A stretch of 51,130 nt of DNA from Ignavibacteriales bacterium (GCA_016192345.1 JACPUH010000057.1:1-51130), one strand, 5' to 3'; positions 1 through 10,928 are shown, counted from the first letter of the stretch. Notes: generated from the sequence alone by a model not told the origin. A program made the numbers and translations.

Positions 1-54
1 AACCGTATGCATACATACGAAGAAAACAACTAAGAAAAAAGGGGGCTACTCACT

Positions 55-82
55 GACGTCTGATTTCCGACATCTGACCTCC
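55..82. repeat. Short tandem 14-nt repeat downstream of uvrA
   Basis: Two adjacent 14-nt units, GACGTCTGATTTCC and GACATCTGACCTCC, match at 11 of 14 positions. They lie about 50 bases past the uvrA stop in non-coding sequence. No T-tract hairpin that would end uvrA transcription is evident in bases 1-129. The function is unknown; it resembles low-complexity intergenic filler. Confidence 0.4.
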
Positions 83-129
83 GCATCAATGGCGAACGAG
101 GTGCCATCCATGGTCTCATCGCTGAGAGG

Positions 130-3000
130 CTATTGAAGCTCACGTTTCAAGAACACCCCCGTATGAGAGCCCTTTACCACCGCCACCTCCTCCGGCATCC
201 CCTCCGCAACGATCTCCCCTCCCGCGTCTCCCCCTTCTGGGCCCAGGTCGATCACCCAGTCGGCGGTCTTAATCACGTCAAGGTTGTGTTCGATCACAAC
301 CACGGTGTTGCCTTTCTCGACAAGCTTGTCGAGGACGGAGAGGAGCATGCGGATGTCCTCGAAATGCAGTCCGGTGGTCGGCTCATCCAGGATATAAAGT
401 GTCTTGCCGGTCCCGATCTTCGAGAGTTCGGTTGAAAGCTTTACCCGTTGGGCTTCTCCGCCGGAGAGGGTCGTGGCCTGCTGTCCCAAACGGATATATC
501 CGAGCCCGACATCGTACAGCGTCTGAAGATGCCTTTGAAGCCGTGAGAGTTCGCTGAACAGCCCGATTGCATCCTCCACCGTCATCTCCAGTACGTCGGA
601 AATCGACTTGCCTTTGAAGCGCACTTCCAGGGTCTCCCGGTTGTACCGTTTCCCGTTGCAGACATCGCACAGGACATAAACATCCGGCAGAAAATTCATT
701 TCAATCCGCTTCACTCCATCTCCCTCACACCCTTCACAACGCCCTCCCTTTACATTGAAGCTGAACCTCCCCGCTTTGTATCCCCGGATTTTGGACTCCG
801 GCAATTGCGTGAACAGGTCCCGAATGAGCGTGAAGAGCCCCGTGTAGGTGGCCGGATTTGAACGGGGAGTGCGTCCGATCGGCGATTGGTCGATGTCGAT
901 CACTTTGTCGATGTGATCAAGTCCCTTGATCGACTTGTAAGGATGCGGCACGGCGCGGGTCCGATAAAACTTGTTCGAGAGAATCGGATAGAGGGTCTCG
1001 TTGATGAGGGTCGATTTTCCGGACCCGCTGACACCGGTAACGCAGACGAGGGTGCCCAGAGGAATTTTCAGGGTAAGGTTCTTCAGATTATTGCCGGTCG
1101 CACCGGAGAGGGTCAGGAACTTGCCGCTCCCCCTTCTCCGTTGTTTCGGTACGGCGATCGTCTTCTTCCCCTTTAAATACAGGGCGGTATGCGACACCCC
1201 TCCGACACCGTTCCCGCTCACCTTAATCGCGTCGTTCTTAAGCTTGAGATCACCCGGCTTGCCGAATGTCACGACGTGTCCACCATGTTCGCCTGCCCCC
1301 GGCCCCAGGTCGATCACGAAATCGGCACTTTCGATCGTTTCCTTGTCGTGCTCGACAACGATAATCGTGTTACCCAGATCCCTCAGTGATTTAAGAGAGT
1401 TGATCAGCTTTACGTTGTCCCGTTGGTGGAGCCCGATGCTCGGTTCGTCGAGGATGTAGAGAACTCCCACCAGTTGCGTTCCGATCTGCGTTGCCAGCCT
1501 GATCCTCTGCCCCTCGCCCCCCGAAAGAGAGCGCGCGGTCCGGTCGAGGGTGAGGTACTCCAGGCCGACATTCAACAAAAATTCCAGCCGCTGCGTAATT
1601 TCCTTCAGGATCTGCCGGCCGATCTCCATCTGCCGCGGATTCAGCGAAAGGTTGTCGAAAAATCCCCTGGCCGAGCGAATGGAAAGGGAAACAATATCGT
1701 GCATGTTCGTCAGCTTCCCTGACGAGGCGTCCTCGAGTTTAATTGCCAGGCTCTCCTTCCGCAGGCGCCCTCCGTTGCACGACTCGCACCGGGAGGTTGC
1801 CATGAACGACTCGACCCAGTCGCGAATATTGTTGGAGGAAGACTCATCGTAGTACCGCTTCATCATTTCGATCAGCCCGCCGAAGCGGTGTTTGTAGGTG
1901 ACCGTCCTGCCGCCGTCATGAACATATTCCACTTCAAACTTTTCGTCCCCACCGCCATGCAGGAGAGCGTCTCTCGCTTTGGAAGGGAGTTTCCTGATCG
2001 GCGTATCGAAGTCGAACCCATACCGTTTCGCCACTGCCCGGAGTTGGCTGAACATCCATGTCTGCCGCGGCTTTCCCAGCGGCGCCAGCGCCTCCTCGTT
2101 GATAGTCAGGTCTTCATCCGGGATGATCAATCGCAAATCGAACGCCTTCTTTTCCCCGAGCCCCTCGCATTCCGGACACGAACCGGAGGGGGTATTGAAG
2201 GAAAACGAATTCGGCGCAGGTTCATCATAACTGATGCCGCAGACATGGCAGGCGTAGTTCCTACTGAACAACTGGTCTTTTCCACCGTCGTTGACGATCA
2301 GGATGCCGTTGCCGTAGCGCAGGGCCACCTCCACGGATTCGGCGATGCGTGACCGCAATTCCTTCTTCATGGCGATCCGATCGACCACAATCTCGATGTT
2401 ATGGACTTTGTACCGGTCGGCCTTCATTCCCTCCTTGATTTCTTTCGTCTCCCCATCGACACGAACACGAACAAAGCCATCCTTCTGGATCTGTTCGAAC
2501 AGCTCGCGGTAATGCCCTTTGCGCCCTTTGACGACAGGGGCCAGGATCTGAAGCTTCGAACCGGAAGGATATTTGAGGATCGCGTCGATGATCTGGTCGA
2601 CGGTCTGGCGCTGAACCTTGCGGCCGCAGGAGTAACAGAATTGAGTGCCGACGCGGGCAAAGAGGAGCCGAAGGTAATCATAGATTTCCGTGACGGTCCC
2701 GACCGTGGAGCGGGGATTCGTGCTGACGGTTTTCTGCTCGATCGAGATGGAGGGGCTCAGCCCTTCAATGTAATCAACATCGGGCCGCTCCATCAGTCCG
2801 AGGAACTGGCGGGCATAGGCGGAGAGGCTTTCGACGTACCGCCGCTGCCCCTCGGCGTAGATCGTGTCGAAAGCGAGGCTCGACTTCCCCGACCCCGAAA
2901 GACCGGTAATAACGATGAGCCGGTCGCGCGGAATCTCGACGTCGATATTCTTCAAGTTGTGGACGCGGGCGCCCTTTACAACGAGCTTGTCTTCAGGCAT
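130..3000 (-). CDS. uvrA: UvrABC excinuclease subunit A
   Basis: DNA-damage recognition ATPase of nucleotide excision repair; it dimerises, scans DNA and loads UvrB. The 956 residues match the usual 940-960. Two ABC ATPase modules are visible. The first has Walker A GLSGSGKS at residues 33-40, the signature LSGGEGQR near 490 and Walker B ending LDEPSIGLH. The second has Walker A GVSGSGKS near 640, the signature LSGGEAQR near 835 and LDEPTTGLH. Two CxxC...CxxC zinc modules are present, CHVC/CPEC near 250-275 and CEGC/CDVC near 735-765. All key residues look intact. It appears to be transcribed alone: the next upstream minus-strand gene, DUF58, is 200 bases away across a palindromic repeat. The ATG start fits the family N-terminus. 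Confidence 0.97.
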   Translation of the reverse strand: MPEDKLVVKGARVHNLKNIDVEIPRDRLIVITGLSGSGKSSLAFDTIYAEGQRRYVESLSAYARQFLGLMERPDVDYIEGLSPSISIEQKTVSTNPRSTVGTVTEIYDYLRLLFARVGTQFCYSCGRKVQRQTVDQIIDAILKYPSGSKLQILAPVVKGRKGHYRELFEQIQKDGFVRVRVDGETKEIKEGMKADRYKVHNIEIVVDRIAMKKELRSRIAESVEVALRYGNGILIVNDGGKDQLFSRNYACHVCGISYDEPAPNSFSFNTPSGSCPECEGLGEKKAFDLRLIIPDEDLTINEEALAPLGKPRQTWMFSQLRAVAKRYGFDFDTPIRKLPSKARDALLHGGGDEKFEVEYVHDGGRTVTYKHRFGGLIEMMKRYYDESSSNNIRDWVESFMATSRCESCNGGRLRKESLAIKLEDASSGKLTNMHDIVSLSIRSARGFFDNLSLNPRQMEIGRQILKEITQRLEFLLNVGLEYLTLDRTARSLSGGEGQRIRLATQIGTQLVGVLYILDEPSIGLHQRDNVKLINSLKSLRDLGNTIIVVEHDKETIESADFVIDLGPGAGEHGGHVVTFGKPGDLKLKNDAIKVSGNGVGGVSHTALYLKGKKTIAVPKQRRRGSGKFLTLSGATGNNLKNLTLKIPLGTLVCVTGVSGSGKSTLINETLYPILSNKFYRTRAVPHPYKSIKGLDHIDKVIDIDQSPIGRTPRSNPATYTGLFTLIRDLFTQLPESKIRGYKAGRFSFNVKGGRCEGCEGDGVKRIEMNFLPDVYVLCDVCNGKRYNRETLEVRFKGKSISDVLEMTVEDAIGLFSELSRLQRHLQTLYDVGLGYIRLGQQATTLSGGEAQRVKLSTELSKIGTGKTLYILDEPTTGLHFEDIRMLLSVLDKLVEKGNTVVVIEHNLDVIKTADWVIDLGPEGGDAGGEIVAEGMPEEVAVVKGSHTGVFLKRELQ

Positions 3001-3089
3001 GGAACGAAGATTTCGAGTCAGGACAACGGAATGGATTTACATTCACATGTCGACATTCATACAATCAAGGCCCTGAAAAACTCTATTGA

Positions 3090-3186
3090 TCCACCAAGGA
3101 CACGAAGTAACACGAAGAAAAGCAAGAACAATAATCCTAAGAAGATGGCCTTCTAACCCTTCGTGTTCCTTCGTGAACTTAGTGGA
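3090..3186. repeat. Imperfect palindromic intergenic repeat, copy 1
   Basis: The left arm at 3090-3117 and the right arm at 3159-3186 are 28 nt each and are reverse complements with about four mismatches. Both contain the core CACGAAG..AACACGAAG. They are separated by a roughly 41-nt loop. The element fills the gap between uvrA and the DUF58 gene, downstream of the latter. A second, less complete copy lies at 34648-34722. Its RNA could fold into a long hairpin and act as a transcription end or mRNA stabiliser, but that is inference. Confidence 0.75.
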
Positions 3187-3206
3187 CAATTCCTTTCAAG
3201 AGCCGG

Positions 3207-4103
3207 TCAGTGAATTCGCTTCCGTTTGTTCAGGTATTCAAAGAGAGCCTTGTCAAACGGCGTGGCGGTATCGAGCAACACGTAATCGATGGCATTCTCG
3301 CGACACTCCCGTTTATATGTTTCCAGGAAGGTGCTGAAGGAGTCCCGGTAGGCCTTCTGAATGTGCCAGGGCTGAGTCATCAACTCCTCACCGGTCTCCA
3401 TATCGCGGAAGACGGCATCGGTGCCGAACGCGAACGAGCGTTCCATCGGATCGAGCACCTGCATCACGATCACCTCGTTCCCCTTGTGCCGGAAATGTTT
3501 CAACGCTGTCATCACTTGCCTGGGGTCGTCGAAGAGGTCGCTTAGGACAATCACCAGCCCCCGCCGCTTGATCCGCTCCGCCACGGCGTGCAACGATTGC
3601 GCCGTCCCCGTAGTGTTGCCGGGCTTGAGCGTTTCCAGCTCCTTCAGAATCTGTTTCAGGTACGATTTTGTCGCACGGGGAGGAAGCGACACCCGGACCT
3701 GTTCATCATAGATCGTCAACCCGACCGCATCCCGTTGCTCCACCATCAGGTATGACAGTGCGGCGGCGACGTAGGAAGCGTACTCGATTTTCCTGAGTTG
3801 ACCATCCGAGGCATAGTCCATGGACCTGCTGCCGTCAAGGATGAGATACGACTTCAGGTTCGTCTCTTCCTCGAACTGCTTGATATAGTACCGGTCGGTC
3901 TTTCCGTACGCCTTCCAGTCGACATGCTTGATTTCGTCCCCCGGCATGTACTGCCGATGTTCCGTAAACTCGACGCTGAATCCATGGTACGGACTCTTAT
4001 GCAGACCGGTGATAAAGCCTTCAACGACAAGGCGGGCACGGAGTTCCATGTTGGAGAGTTGTGCAACGACGCCGGGTTGAAGATATTTAAATGCTTCCTG
4101 CAT
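3207..4103 (-). CDS. DUF58 family protein with vWA-like fold
   Basis: Protein of 298 residues. A typical DUF58 core is seen around residues 40-95, with the GDE..HVDWKAYGKTDRYYIKQFEEE stretch in two parts. A MIDAS-like DxSxS motif follows (D90, S92, S94 in LDGSRSM), and later a VLSDLFDD segment. DUF58 proteins usually sit beside a MoxR AAA+ ATPase and BatA/B-like membrane vWA proteins, and are thought to act in chaperone-like metal-dependent assembly. Here no MoxR or Bat gene is adjacent, so the partner must be elsewhere. No signal peptide or membrane segment is visible, so it is probably cytoplasmic. It is flanked downstream by palindromic repeat copy 1. The family is clear; the exact function is not. 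Confidence 0.88.
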   Translation of the reverse strand: MQEAFKYLQPGVVAQLSNMELRARLVVEGFITGLHKSPYHGFSVEFTEHRQYMPGDEIKHVDWKAYGKTDRYYIKQFEEETNLKSYLILDGSRSMDYASDGQLRKIEYASYVAAALSYLMVEQRDAVGLTIYDEQVRVSLPPRATKSYLKQILKELETLKPGNTTGTAQSLHAVAERIKRRGLVIVLSDLFDDPRQVMTALKHFRHKGNEVIVMQVLDPMERSFAFGTDAVFRDMETGEELMTQPWHIQKAYRDSFSTFLETYKRECRENAIDYVLLDTATPFDKALFEYLNKRKRIH

Positions 4104-4168
4104 ACGGGGTTGTCAAGGTATTAAATAAATGGACGATACACAAAAGCTAAGGAAATTCCTTTGGAGTA

Positions 4169-4210
4169 AACAGTGAATCGTGAACAGGGAATCGCGAACC
4201 GTAAACAGTT
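4169..4210. repeat. Degenerate tandem 14-nt repeat
   Basis: The units AACAGTGAATCGTG and AACAGGGAATCGCG match at 12 of 14 positions, and a more diverged third unit follows. The array sits in the 244-base gap between the DUF58 gene start and the methyltransferase stop. No coding signal is seen in this gap. Its role is unknown. Confidence 0.5.
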
Positions 4211-4347
4211 AAACGCGGAACTTGGAACCTTCAACTTTAAGCCGCAAGCACCAAATTCCAAATCTCATCGTTCAACCGCCGGAGGCTTATAATGAAGGAT
4301 CGCGTCAGCGATCCACACTTTGGACAACGCTTTTCTCCCTTCGGCCT

Positions 4348-5676
4348 TTAGCTATTCCGTTCAAGAACCGCGCAGAAGAATCCGTCGGTCCCGTCACGGT
4401 GGGGAAGAAGTCTTATGTACGAACCGCTGGCGAGATGGAGAAGGTTCCATTTGGAGAGATATCCTTCAGGAGGCAGCGGGCTAAACCCCGGAGAACGGCG
4501 AAGGAAATCCTCCACCACTTCTTCGTTCTCTTCCCTCAGGAACGTGCAGGTGGCGTAGACCAGCCTTCCCCCTTTTTTGACGAGGGGCGCAGCGCTTTCA
4601 AGGATGTGCCGCTGCTTTGCCGAAAGCTCGCTGATCGTTTCCTCGGTGACGGTCCACTTGATGCCGGGATTGCGCCGGATCGTGCCGAGTCCGCTGCATG
4701 GAGCATCAAGAAACACAACATCGAACGTCCCGTTCTGGTCGCCAACAAGGTCGACGACATCAGCGATCTCCCGTGATCGCACATTGAAAACTCCGCCCCT
4801 CCGTGCCCGTTTGCGGAGTTCCTCGAGCCGGAACTTGTTCACATCGGTCGCCACGATCTCTCCCCGGTTCTTCATCAGTGCGGCAAATGCGAGCGTCTTC
4901 CCCCCGGCCCCGGCACAGGCATCGAGCAACTTCGCCGTTGGCTTCGGGTCGATGAGAAGCGGCAACAACTGGCTCCCCTCATCCTGCACTTCAAAAAACC
5001 CGTCACGGAAAGCCTGCATTTGAAAGATGTTCGCCCGTTTTGGCAATTCCAGGCCAAAGGGGGAAAGTCCTGTTGGCGTCGTTTCGACCTCTTCCCGCTG
5101 CAGTGCTTTCCGGCATTCTTCGACCGTCGTTTTCAGAGTGTTGACTCTCAGGGTAATCGGGGCCTGTTCGTTCAGGCTCGCAAGCATCTTTTCCGCCTCT
5201 TCTTCTCCGTATTCCCTGATGAACCGTTCAACCAACCAGTCGGGAAACGAGTGCAGAACTCCCAACCGCTCAACCGGGTCTTGAATCGGAACCATCTCCG
5301 GCGACGAGAGGCGCTGAAGGAGATCAGGAGCCAGCTCTTTCAGAAGCGGGGATTGAAGCTTGACGACGACATCGTTCGTGAGGAGATCGGTCTTTCGGAC
5401 AACGGCAATAAGATACGTGACAATGACCAGGAGGAACCCATCTTCGCGACCGATCTCGGCCTTGGTCCCTTCCAGCCCCTTCCAAAGGAGTACTTCACAG
5501 CGGCGGAGATGCCGGAGAGTCCCGTAGGTCGTTTCGGCAAGGAAGCGGCGGTCACGGGAGCCAAGATATTTTCTCGACCGGAAAAAGGTGTCGATAAGGC
5601 TGTCAGCGGGCCTGTCAGAATTGCGAATGGTCAGGAGCAGTTCTTGCGCGTGACCGAGAAGCGAAGGGAGTTGCAT
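4348..5676 (-). CDS. rsmB: RsmB-type 16S rRNA (cytosine-5) methyltransferase
   Basis: SAM-dependent m5C methyltransferase of 442 residues from the chosen start. The N-terminal third is helical and NusB-like. The catalytic half has motif I DACAGAGGKT, motif IV DAPCSGLGTIRRNPG with the PC cysteine, and motif VI VYATCTF with the TC cysteine, the two-cysteine pattern of RsmB/Sun/NOL1 enzymes. The C-terminal DGFFCAVLER end is typical of RsmB. The frame is open to an ATG at 5730, but that start would fall in the hairpin arm of the clpB terminator at 5719-5752. The ATG at 5676, giving MQLPSLLGHAQELL, is therefore preferred. No clear Shine-Dalgarno is seen. RsmF or another m5C methyltransferase remains possible. 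Confidence 0.88.
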   Translation of the reverse strand: MQLPSLLGHAQELLLTIRNSDRPADSLIDTFFRSRKYLGSRDRRFLAETTYGTLRHLRRCEVLLWKGLEGTKAEIGREDGFLLVIVTYLIAVVRKTDLLTNDVVVKLQSPLLKELAPDLLQRLSSPEMVPIQDPVERLGVLHSFPDWLVERFIREYGEEEAEKMLASLNEQAPITLRVNTLKTTVEECRKALQREEVETTPTGLSPFGLELPKRANIFQMQAFRDGFFEVQDEGSQLLPLLIDPKPTAKLLDACAGAGGKTLAFAALMKNRGEIVATDVNKFRLEELRKRARRGGVFNVRSREIADVVDLVGDQNGTFDVVFLDAPCSGLGTIRRNPGIKWTVTEETISELSAKQRHILESAAPLVKKGGRLVYATCTFLREENEEVVEDFLRRSPGFSPLPPEGYLSKWNLLHLASGSYIRLLPHRDGTDGFFCAVLERNS

Positions 5677-5710
5677 GGCGGGATGAAGATACGGAGAATT
5701 ATTGAGGCGA

Positions 5711-5752
5711 ACAAAAAAGCGGCAACACATTTCTCAAGAAAGATGTTGCCGC
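5711..5752 (-). terminator. Intrinsic terminator of clpB
   Basis: The 9-bp perfect stem GCGGCAACA (5719-5727) / TGTTGCCGC (5744-5752) is followed on the minus strand by TTTTTTGT. It lies 20 bases past the clpB stop. This separates clpB from the rsmB transcription unit and argues against the longer rsmB start. Confidence 0.85.
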
Positions 5753-5771
5753 AAAGACACTCGATCAGGGA

Positions 5772-8405
5772 TTAACTGACCGGCTCCGCATGGACTTTCA
5801 CGACAAATTCGACCATCCCGCGCCCATCCAGGGTAATCTGTACCGTGTCCCCTTCAGCAAGGTCGCCGGCGAGGATCTTTTCGGACAGCGTGTTCACCAC
5901 GTATTTCTGGATCACGCGCTTCATCGGGCGCGCACCGAAGGCGGGATCATACCCGATCCTGGCCAGCCACCCTTTCATTTCCTCTGTGAACTCGAGCGTG
6001 ATATTCTTGTTCGCAGCAAGTTTCCTGACATGCCGGAGCTGGAGGTCGACGATCTCGGTCAGTTCTGCCATCGTGAGCGGCTTGAAAAGTATGATCTCGT
6101 CGATCCTGTTCAGGAACTCCGGGCGGATGGTCTGCCGCAAGAGGTCGAACAGTGTGACCCGCAATTCACTCATCAGGTCATCACGGTTTTCCTCGTTGAT
6201 GAACTGCATCTTCTCCTGGATCAGGTGGGAGCCGAGGTTCGATGTCATGATGACAATCGTATTCTTGAAATTGACCGTTCGTCCCTTGCTGTCCGTCAAC
6301 CGGCCTTCATCCAGAAGCTGAAGAAGAACATTGAAGACTTCCGGATGCGCCTTCTCGATCTCATCTAACAGCACAACCGAATACGGTTTGCGTCGCACCG
6401 CTTCGGTCAACTGTCCCCCCTCCTCATACCCGACGTATCCCGGGGGGGCGCCGATCAACCGCGACACGGAGAATTTCTCCATATACTCGCTCATATCGAT
6501 ACGCACCATTGCGCTTTCGTCGTTAAAGAGGAATTCGGCGAGAGCTCGCGCTAACTCCGTTTTGCCGACACCCGTGCTTCCAAGGAAGATAAAGGAGCCG
6601 ATCGGCCGTTTCTCATCCTGCATGCCGGCCCGGCTGCGCCGGATGGCATGGGCAACGGCCTTCACCGCATCGCGCTGGTTGATGAGCCGTTCGTGGATCC
6701 GCTCCTCGAGGTTCAATAACCGGCTCCTCTCGCCTTCCAGCATCCTCATCACCGGAATGCCGGTCCATTTTGCCACGATCTCAGCGATATCCTCCGCATC
6801 GACCTCCTCCTTGAGCATCTTCCGGTCCTTTTGCACTTCGGCAAGTTTCGTCGAAGCGTCTTTGACTTTCTTTTCCAGGCCGCTGATGACACCGTAACGG
6901 AGTTCGGCAACGCGAGCGAGATCTCCCTGCCGTTCCTTCTGTTCTGCTTCGAGCTTCGCCTGCTCGATCTCCCCCTTCATCTTGCGGATTGCCTGGATCA
7001 GCTCTTTTTCCAACTGCCAGTGTGCACGCAACTCCGAGCGGTTCTGGTTGAGCTCCGCAAGCTCCCGTTCAATATCCTGAAGCCTTGACTTCGAATCCTC
7101 GTCCTTTTCCCGTTTCACGGCCTCGCGTTCAATTTCAAGCTGCTTGACCCTTCGATCCACCCCATCCAGTTCCTCCGGCATGGAATCGATCTCGATACGG
7201 AGTTTCGAGGCTGCCTCATCGATCAGGTCGATGGCTTTGTCGGGAAGAAACCGGTCGGCAATATACCGGTGGCTCAGTTGCGCAGCGGCGACGATGGCTC
7301 CATCCGTGATGCGAACGCCATGATGGACTTCATACCGTTCCTTCAGGCCCCGGAGAATGGAGATGGTGTCCTCGACGTCCGGTTCATCCACCAAGACAGG
7401 CTGGAAGCGGCGCTCGAGGGCGGGGTCCTTCTCGATGTGCTTGCGGTACTCATCGATGGTGGTCGCGCCAATGGCGCGCAGATCGCCCCGGGCAAGCGCG
7501 GGCTTCAGCATATTGGCGGCATCGACCGCCCCCTGGGCTGCGCCGGCTCCCACCAGCGTGTGCAGTTCATCGATAAAGAGGATGATCTCTCCATTCGAAT
7601 CGGTCACTTCTTTCAAGACTGCCTTCAGTCGCTCTTCAAACTGGCCGCGGAAGCTTGTTCCCGCGATCAGCGCCCCCATATCGAGCGCCATGATCCGTTT
7701 GGTCTTGAGGTTCTCCGGCACATCTCCCTGGACGATACGGTAGGCGATCCCTTCGGCAATGGCGGTTTTCCCGACACCCGGGTCGCCGATGAGCACGGGA
7801 TTGTTCTTGGTCCGGCGTGAGAGAACCTGGAGCACCCGCCGGATTTCATCCTCCCTACCGATGACCGGGTCGAGTTTTCCTTTCCGGGCGAGGTCGTTCA
7901 GATCACGACCAAACCTTTGGAGGGCTTGGTACTTTTCCTCCGGCGTCTGATCGGTCACCCGTTGACTCCCCCGAACATCCTTGAGGGCTTTGTACACTCC
8001 CTCCTTCGTGACCCCCTGATCGCGCAACAGCTTTCCTCCACCGGACGATTTCTCGTCGATCAAGCCGAGCACAAGATGCTCCGTGCTGATGTACTCATCC
8101 TTGAGCGCTGCCGCTTCCTTCTGCGCCGCTTCAAAAACCATGGCAAGTGTCGGCGAAACATACCGGCTGGCAGCAGGTCCTTGCGTCTTGGGAAGCTTCT
8201 CCAGCACTTCGTTCACCTTGATCTTCAGGTAATTGACGTTTGCGCCGAGCTTCTGGAGGATGGGAACGACGACTCCCTCGGCATCCTGCACCAAGGCGGC
8301 CAACAGGTGTTCCGGCTCGATTGCCTGGTTGCCGTAGCTCGCAGCAATCTCCTGGGCGTTCTGAACCGCCTCCTGCGATTTGATCGTAAATTTGTTGAAG
8401 TTCAT
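5772..8405 (-). CDS. clpB: ATP-dependent disaggregase ClpB
   Basis: Hexameric Hsp100 that, with DnaK, pulls proteins out of aggregates. It has 877 residues from [15 protein letters not shown], the conventional ClpB N-terminus; the frame extends nine codons further upstream but that part lacks similarity. The order is a Clp_N double repeat (1-145), the first AAA+ module with Walker A GDPGVGKT near 210 and Walker B LFIDELHT, the long coiled-coil middle domain (about 410-530) that distinguishes ClpB from ClpA/C, and the second AAA+ module with GSTGVGKT near 615 and [13 protein letters not shown] ClpB-type C-terminal domain closes the protein. It sits with dnaK and the hsp20 genes in a chaperone block and ends at an intrinsic terminator. 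No CIRCE operator is seen upstream. Confidence 0.97.
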   Translation of the reverse strand: MNFNKFTIKSQEAVQNAQEIAASYGNQAIEPEHLLAALVQDAEGVVVPILQKLGANVNYLKIKVNEVLEKLPKTQGPAASRYVSPTLAMVFEAAQKEAAALKDEYISTEHLVLGLIDEKSSGGGKLLRDQGVTKEGVYKALKDVRGSQRVTDQTPEEKYQALQRFGRDLNDLARKGKLDPVIGREDEIRRVLQVLSRRTKNNPVLIGDPGVGKTAIAEGIAYRIVQGDVPENLKTKRIMALDMGALIAGTSFRGQFEERLKAVLKEVTDSNGEIILFIDELHTLVGAGAAQGAVDAANMLKPALARGDLRAIGATTIDEYRKHIEKDPALERRFQPVLVDEPDVEDTISILRGLKERYEVHHGVRITDGAIVAAAQLSHRYIADRFLPDKAIDLIDEAASKLRIEIDSMPEELDGVDRRVKQLEIEREAVKREKDEDSKSRLQDIERELAELNQNRSELRAHWQLEKELIQAIRKMKGEIEQAKLEAEQKERQGDLARVAELRYGVISGLEKKVKDASTKLAEVQKDRKMLKEEVDAEDIAEIVAKWTGIPVMRMLEGERSRLLNLEERIHERLINQRDAVKAVAHAIRRSRAGMQDEKRPIGSFIFLGSTGVGKTELARALAEFLFNDESAMVRIDMSEYMEKFSVSRLIGAPPGYVGYEEGGQLTEAVRRKPYSVVLLDEIEKAHPEVFNVLLQLLDEGRLTDSKGRTVNFKNTIVIMTSNLGSHLIQEKMQFINEENRDDLMSELRVTLFDLLRQTIRPEFLNRIDEIILFKPLTMAELTEIVDLQLRHVRKLAANKNITLEFTEEMKGWLARIGYDPAFGARPMKRVIQKYVVNTLSEKILAGDLAEGDTVQITLDGRGMVEFVVKVHAEPVS

Positions 8406-8466
8406 AGTTTTTCTCGGTAACCAGGAAAGCATTTTTTCCGCTTTCCAAAATCGGGTCCGTATTGAT

Positions 8467-8709
8467 TCACACCTCTTTCTTTACCTGCTTCTTCTCTCCG
8501 GTGTCCTGTTCCTCCATCTTCTTCCCTGCTTTGAGTTCGATTACCATCTCCATCGCCTTTTGTTTATCCTGCGGCTGGAGATCATGAAACGCTGTAAGGG
8601 AAGCCGCCCCCGCTCCCTTCTTCGGTTCGCGAATCATACTGACGATTCCCGCTAGAAGAAGAGCAATGACGCCAAGTACAACTACCAGGGCCCAAAAGTC
8701 ATAGGACAT
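8467..8709 (-). CDS. Small single-span membrane protein
   Basis: Protein of 80 residues. An N-terminal hydrophobic helix (about residues 5-25, [20 protein letters not shown]) is followed by a charged Lys/Glu/Gln-rich tail, so it is probably anchored in the inner membrane with a cytoplasmic tail. I recognise no family. It lies between the dnaK terminator hairpin, which ends only 19 bases before its ATG, and clpB, 61 bases downstream. It would need read-through from dnaK or a promoter overlapping the hairpin. No convincing ribosome site is visible. The length, the open frame without overlap and the clean membrane-helix pattern favour a real gene. Confidence 0.6.
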   Translation of the reverse strand: MSYDFWALVVVLGVIALLLAGIVSMIREPKKGAGAASLTAFHDLQPQDKQKAMEMVIELKAGKKMEEQDTGEKKQVKKEV

Positions 8710-8727
8710 ACGTTACCGCGCTTTGAC

Positions 8728-8758
8728 ACAAAAGGCGAGGGTGAGCCTCGCCTTTTGT
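8728..8758 (-). terminator. Hairpin terminator after dnaK
   Basis: The perfect 13-bp stem ACAAAAGGCGAGG (8728-8740) / CCTCGCCTTTTGT (8746-8758) has a 5-nt loop. It lies 34 bases past the dnaK stop. On the minus strand the stem ends in CCTTTTGTGTC, a short U-rich end. It should stop or attenuate transcription from dnaK into the downstream small gene. Confidence 0.75.
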
Positions 8759-8792
8759 CGGTTATTCTTCCGCCTCAGTATGAGGATCGAGA

Positions 8793-10739
8793 CTATTTAT
8801 CATCCACGACTTCATAATCCGCATCCTCGACCTTCTTCCCGGCGTCCCCTGGAGGCGGCTGCTGTTGCTGTCCACCGGTGGGACCCGCTTGCGGGCCCGG
8901 CTCCTGCTGTGGAGCACCTGCCGCCCTGGCAGACTCGTACATCTTCGTTGAGGCTTCATTCCAGGCCGTATTGAGGGCTTCCATCTTCGCCTTGATGTCG
9001 TTGATATTACCCCCTTTGATCGCCTCGTCCAGAGCATTGGCCGAGGATTCCACTTTCGCTTTCGTCTCGGCAGGCATCTTTTCTTCAAGATCCTTCAACT
9101 GTTTGCGCGTCTGGAAAACGAGGTTATCCGCCTGGTTCTTCGTCTCGATCTCGTCCTTCCGTTTCTTATCCTCGGACGCATGAGCCTGGGCATCGTTCTT
9201 CATCTTCTCTACCTCTTCCTTGCTCAGGCCGCTGGAGGAGGTGATGCGGATGCTTTGCTCTTTGTTCGTTGCCTTGTCCTTGGCGGAGACGTGTAGCATG
9301 CCGTTTGCATCGATATCGAACGTCACTTCGATCTGGGGAATACCCCGCGGCGCAGGGGGGATTCCGTCCAGATGGAACCGGCCCAGCGTTCTGTTATCGA
9401 CCGCCATCGGTCGCTCACCCTGGAGAATATTAATTTCGACAGAGGGTTGACTGTCCGACGCCGTTGAAAAGATTTCGCTCTTTTTCGTGGGGATGGTGGT
9501 GTTCGCCTGGATCATCGGCGTCAACACGCCCCCCAGGGTCTCGATGCCGAGGGTCAGAGGCGTGACATCAAGCAGCAGCACGTCGGTCACATCGCCGGAG
9601 AGAACGCCCCCCTGGATCGCCGCGCCGACCGCAACCACTTCGTCCGGGTTGACTCCCTTATGCCCTTCCTTGCCGAAAATATCCTTGACCAGTTTTTGAA
9701 CCCGCGGTACGCGCGTCATACCACCGACAAGGATGACCTCGTCGATCTGGTTCGGTAAAAGCCCGGCGTCCCGGAGAGCATTCTCCACGGGGGTCATGCA
9801 ACGCTGGATCAAGTCTTCCACCAGCTGTTCAAACTTGGTGCGTGTCAAAGTCATGTTCAGATGCTTGGGACCGTCGGCGGTTGCCGTAATAAAGGGCAGG
9901 TTGATCTCTGTCTGCATGAGCTGCGAAAGCTCCATCTTGGCCTTCTCGGCCGCTTCCCGGAGCCGCTGGAGCGACATGGGATCCTTGCGGAGATCGATTC
10001 CCTCCTGTTTCTTGAACTCGTCAGCAATGTAGTCTAGAATCCGCATATCGAAGTTATCGCCGCCGAGATGCGTGTCACCGTTCGTCGATTTCACTTCAAA
10101 GACCCCTTCGCCCAGCTCGAGGACGGAAATATCGAACGTTCCGCCGCCAAGGTCGAATACGGCAACCTTCGAGTCCTTCCCCTTCTTATCGAGGCCATAG
10201 GCAAGGGCAGCCGCCGTCGGCTCATTGATGATACGCCGGACGTTGAGTCCCGCGATTTCCCCCGCCTCCTTGGTGGCTTGTCGCTGCGCATCGTTAAAGT
10301 ACGCCGGGACCGTTATGACGGCATCGCTGATCTTTGTCCCAAGGTAGTCCTCCGCGGTCTGCTTCATTTTCTGGAGGATCATGGCGGAGATTTCCGGCGG
10401 GGAATACATCCGGTCGCCGATCTGAACTCTTGCCGTATTGTTATCCCCATGGACCACTTTATAGGGAACGAGCTTCATCTCCTCGTTCACTTCGTTGAAG
10501 AAGCGCCCCATGAACCGCTTGATGGAATAGATGGTGTTTTCCGAGTTGGTCACTCCCTGACGTTTTGCGGCCGCGCCGACGAGTCTCTCTCCGGATTTTG
10601 CAAATCCGACCACCGAGGGCGTGGTGCGACCGCCTTCGGCGTTGGCAATAACGACCGGGTCGTTCCCTTCCATCACGGCAACAACGGAGTTCGTCGTTCC
10701 GAGGTCGATTCCGATGATCTTTCCTGGTTTTCCTGACAT
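8793..10739 (-). CDS. dnaK: Chaperone DnaK (Hsp70)
   Basis: ATP-driven holding and folding chaperone, partner of DnaJ/GrpE (not in this window) and of ClpB. It has 648 residues. The nucleotide-binding domain opens with [15 protein letters not shown] and includes [16 protein letters not shown] near residue 195 and [14 protein letters not shown] near 340. The linker [15 protein letters not shown] near 390 leads into the beta-sandwich substrate domain and helical lid. The tail is Gln/Gly/Pro-rich and ends DYEVVDDK, the classic DnaK EEVD-like acidic end. A good ribosome site, AAAGGAG, lies 8 bases before ATG. The 5' UTR can form a 6-bp hairpin (10778-10783 / 10801-10806). No CIRCE element is seen. 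A TTGAAA at about 10838-10843 (minus) might be a -35 but has no good -10. Confidence 0.98.
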   Translation of the reverse strand: MSGKPGKIIGIDLGTTNSVVAVMEGNDPVVIANAEGGRTTPSVVGFAKSGERLVGAAAKRQGVTNSENTIYSIKRFMGRFFNEVNEEMKLVPYKVVHGDNNTARVQIGDRMYSPPEISAMILQKMKQTAEDYLGTKISDAVITVPAYFNDAQRQATKEAGEIAGLNVRRIINEPTAAALAYGLDKKGKDSKVAVFDLGGGTFDISVLELGEGVFEVKSTNGDTHLGGDNFDMRILDYIADEFKKQEGIDLRKDPMSLQRLREAAEKAKMELSQLMQTEINLPFITATADGPKHLNMTLTRTKFEQLVEDLIQRCMTPVENALRDAGLLPNQIDEVILVGGMTRVPRVQKLVKDIFGKEGHKGVNPDEVVAVGAAIQGGVLSGDVTDVLLLDVTPLTLGIETLGGVLTPMIQANTTIPTKKSEIFSTASDSQPSVEINILQGERPMAVDNRTLGRFHLDGIPPAPRGIPQIEVTFDIDANGMLHVSAKDKATNKEQSIRITSSSGLSKEEVEKMKNDAQAHASEDKKRKDEIETKNQADNLVFQTRKQLKDLEEKMPAETKAKVESSANALDEAIKGGNINDIKAKMEALNTAWNEASTKMYESARAAGAPQQEPGPQAGPTGGQQQQPPPGDAGKKVEDADYEVVDDK

Positions 10740-10844
10740 TGATTGGTACTCCTTTATGGTGATTTCGTCGGCTCAACGCCGGGCTGTTTAATCGGGAAGA
10801 CCCGGCAGGTTTTCGAGACCGGCCGGCTGATACCTTCTTTCAAG

Positions 10845-10880
10845 ACAAAAAGGCCGGGCCCGTCCACCGCGGACCCGACC
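10845..10880 (-). terminator. Intrinsic terminator of the hsp20 operon
   Basis: On the minus strand an 11-bp stem with two G-U pairs (10870-10880 with 10852-10862) is followed by TTTTTGTC. It lies 48 bases past the last hsp20 stop and isolates the hsp20 operon from dnaK. Confidence 0.85.
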
Positions 10881-10928
10881 GACAGGTTTCGGCAACTTTC
10901 AGTTATGAATTCACCGGAACCATGAAAA

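Noticed and set aside
10740-10928. CIRCE (HrcA) operator upstream of dnaK
   Set aside because: No TTAGCACTC-N9-GAGTGCTAA-like inverted repeat is present in this gap, nor upstream of clpB.
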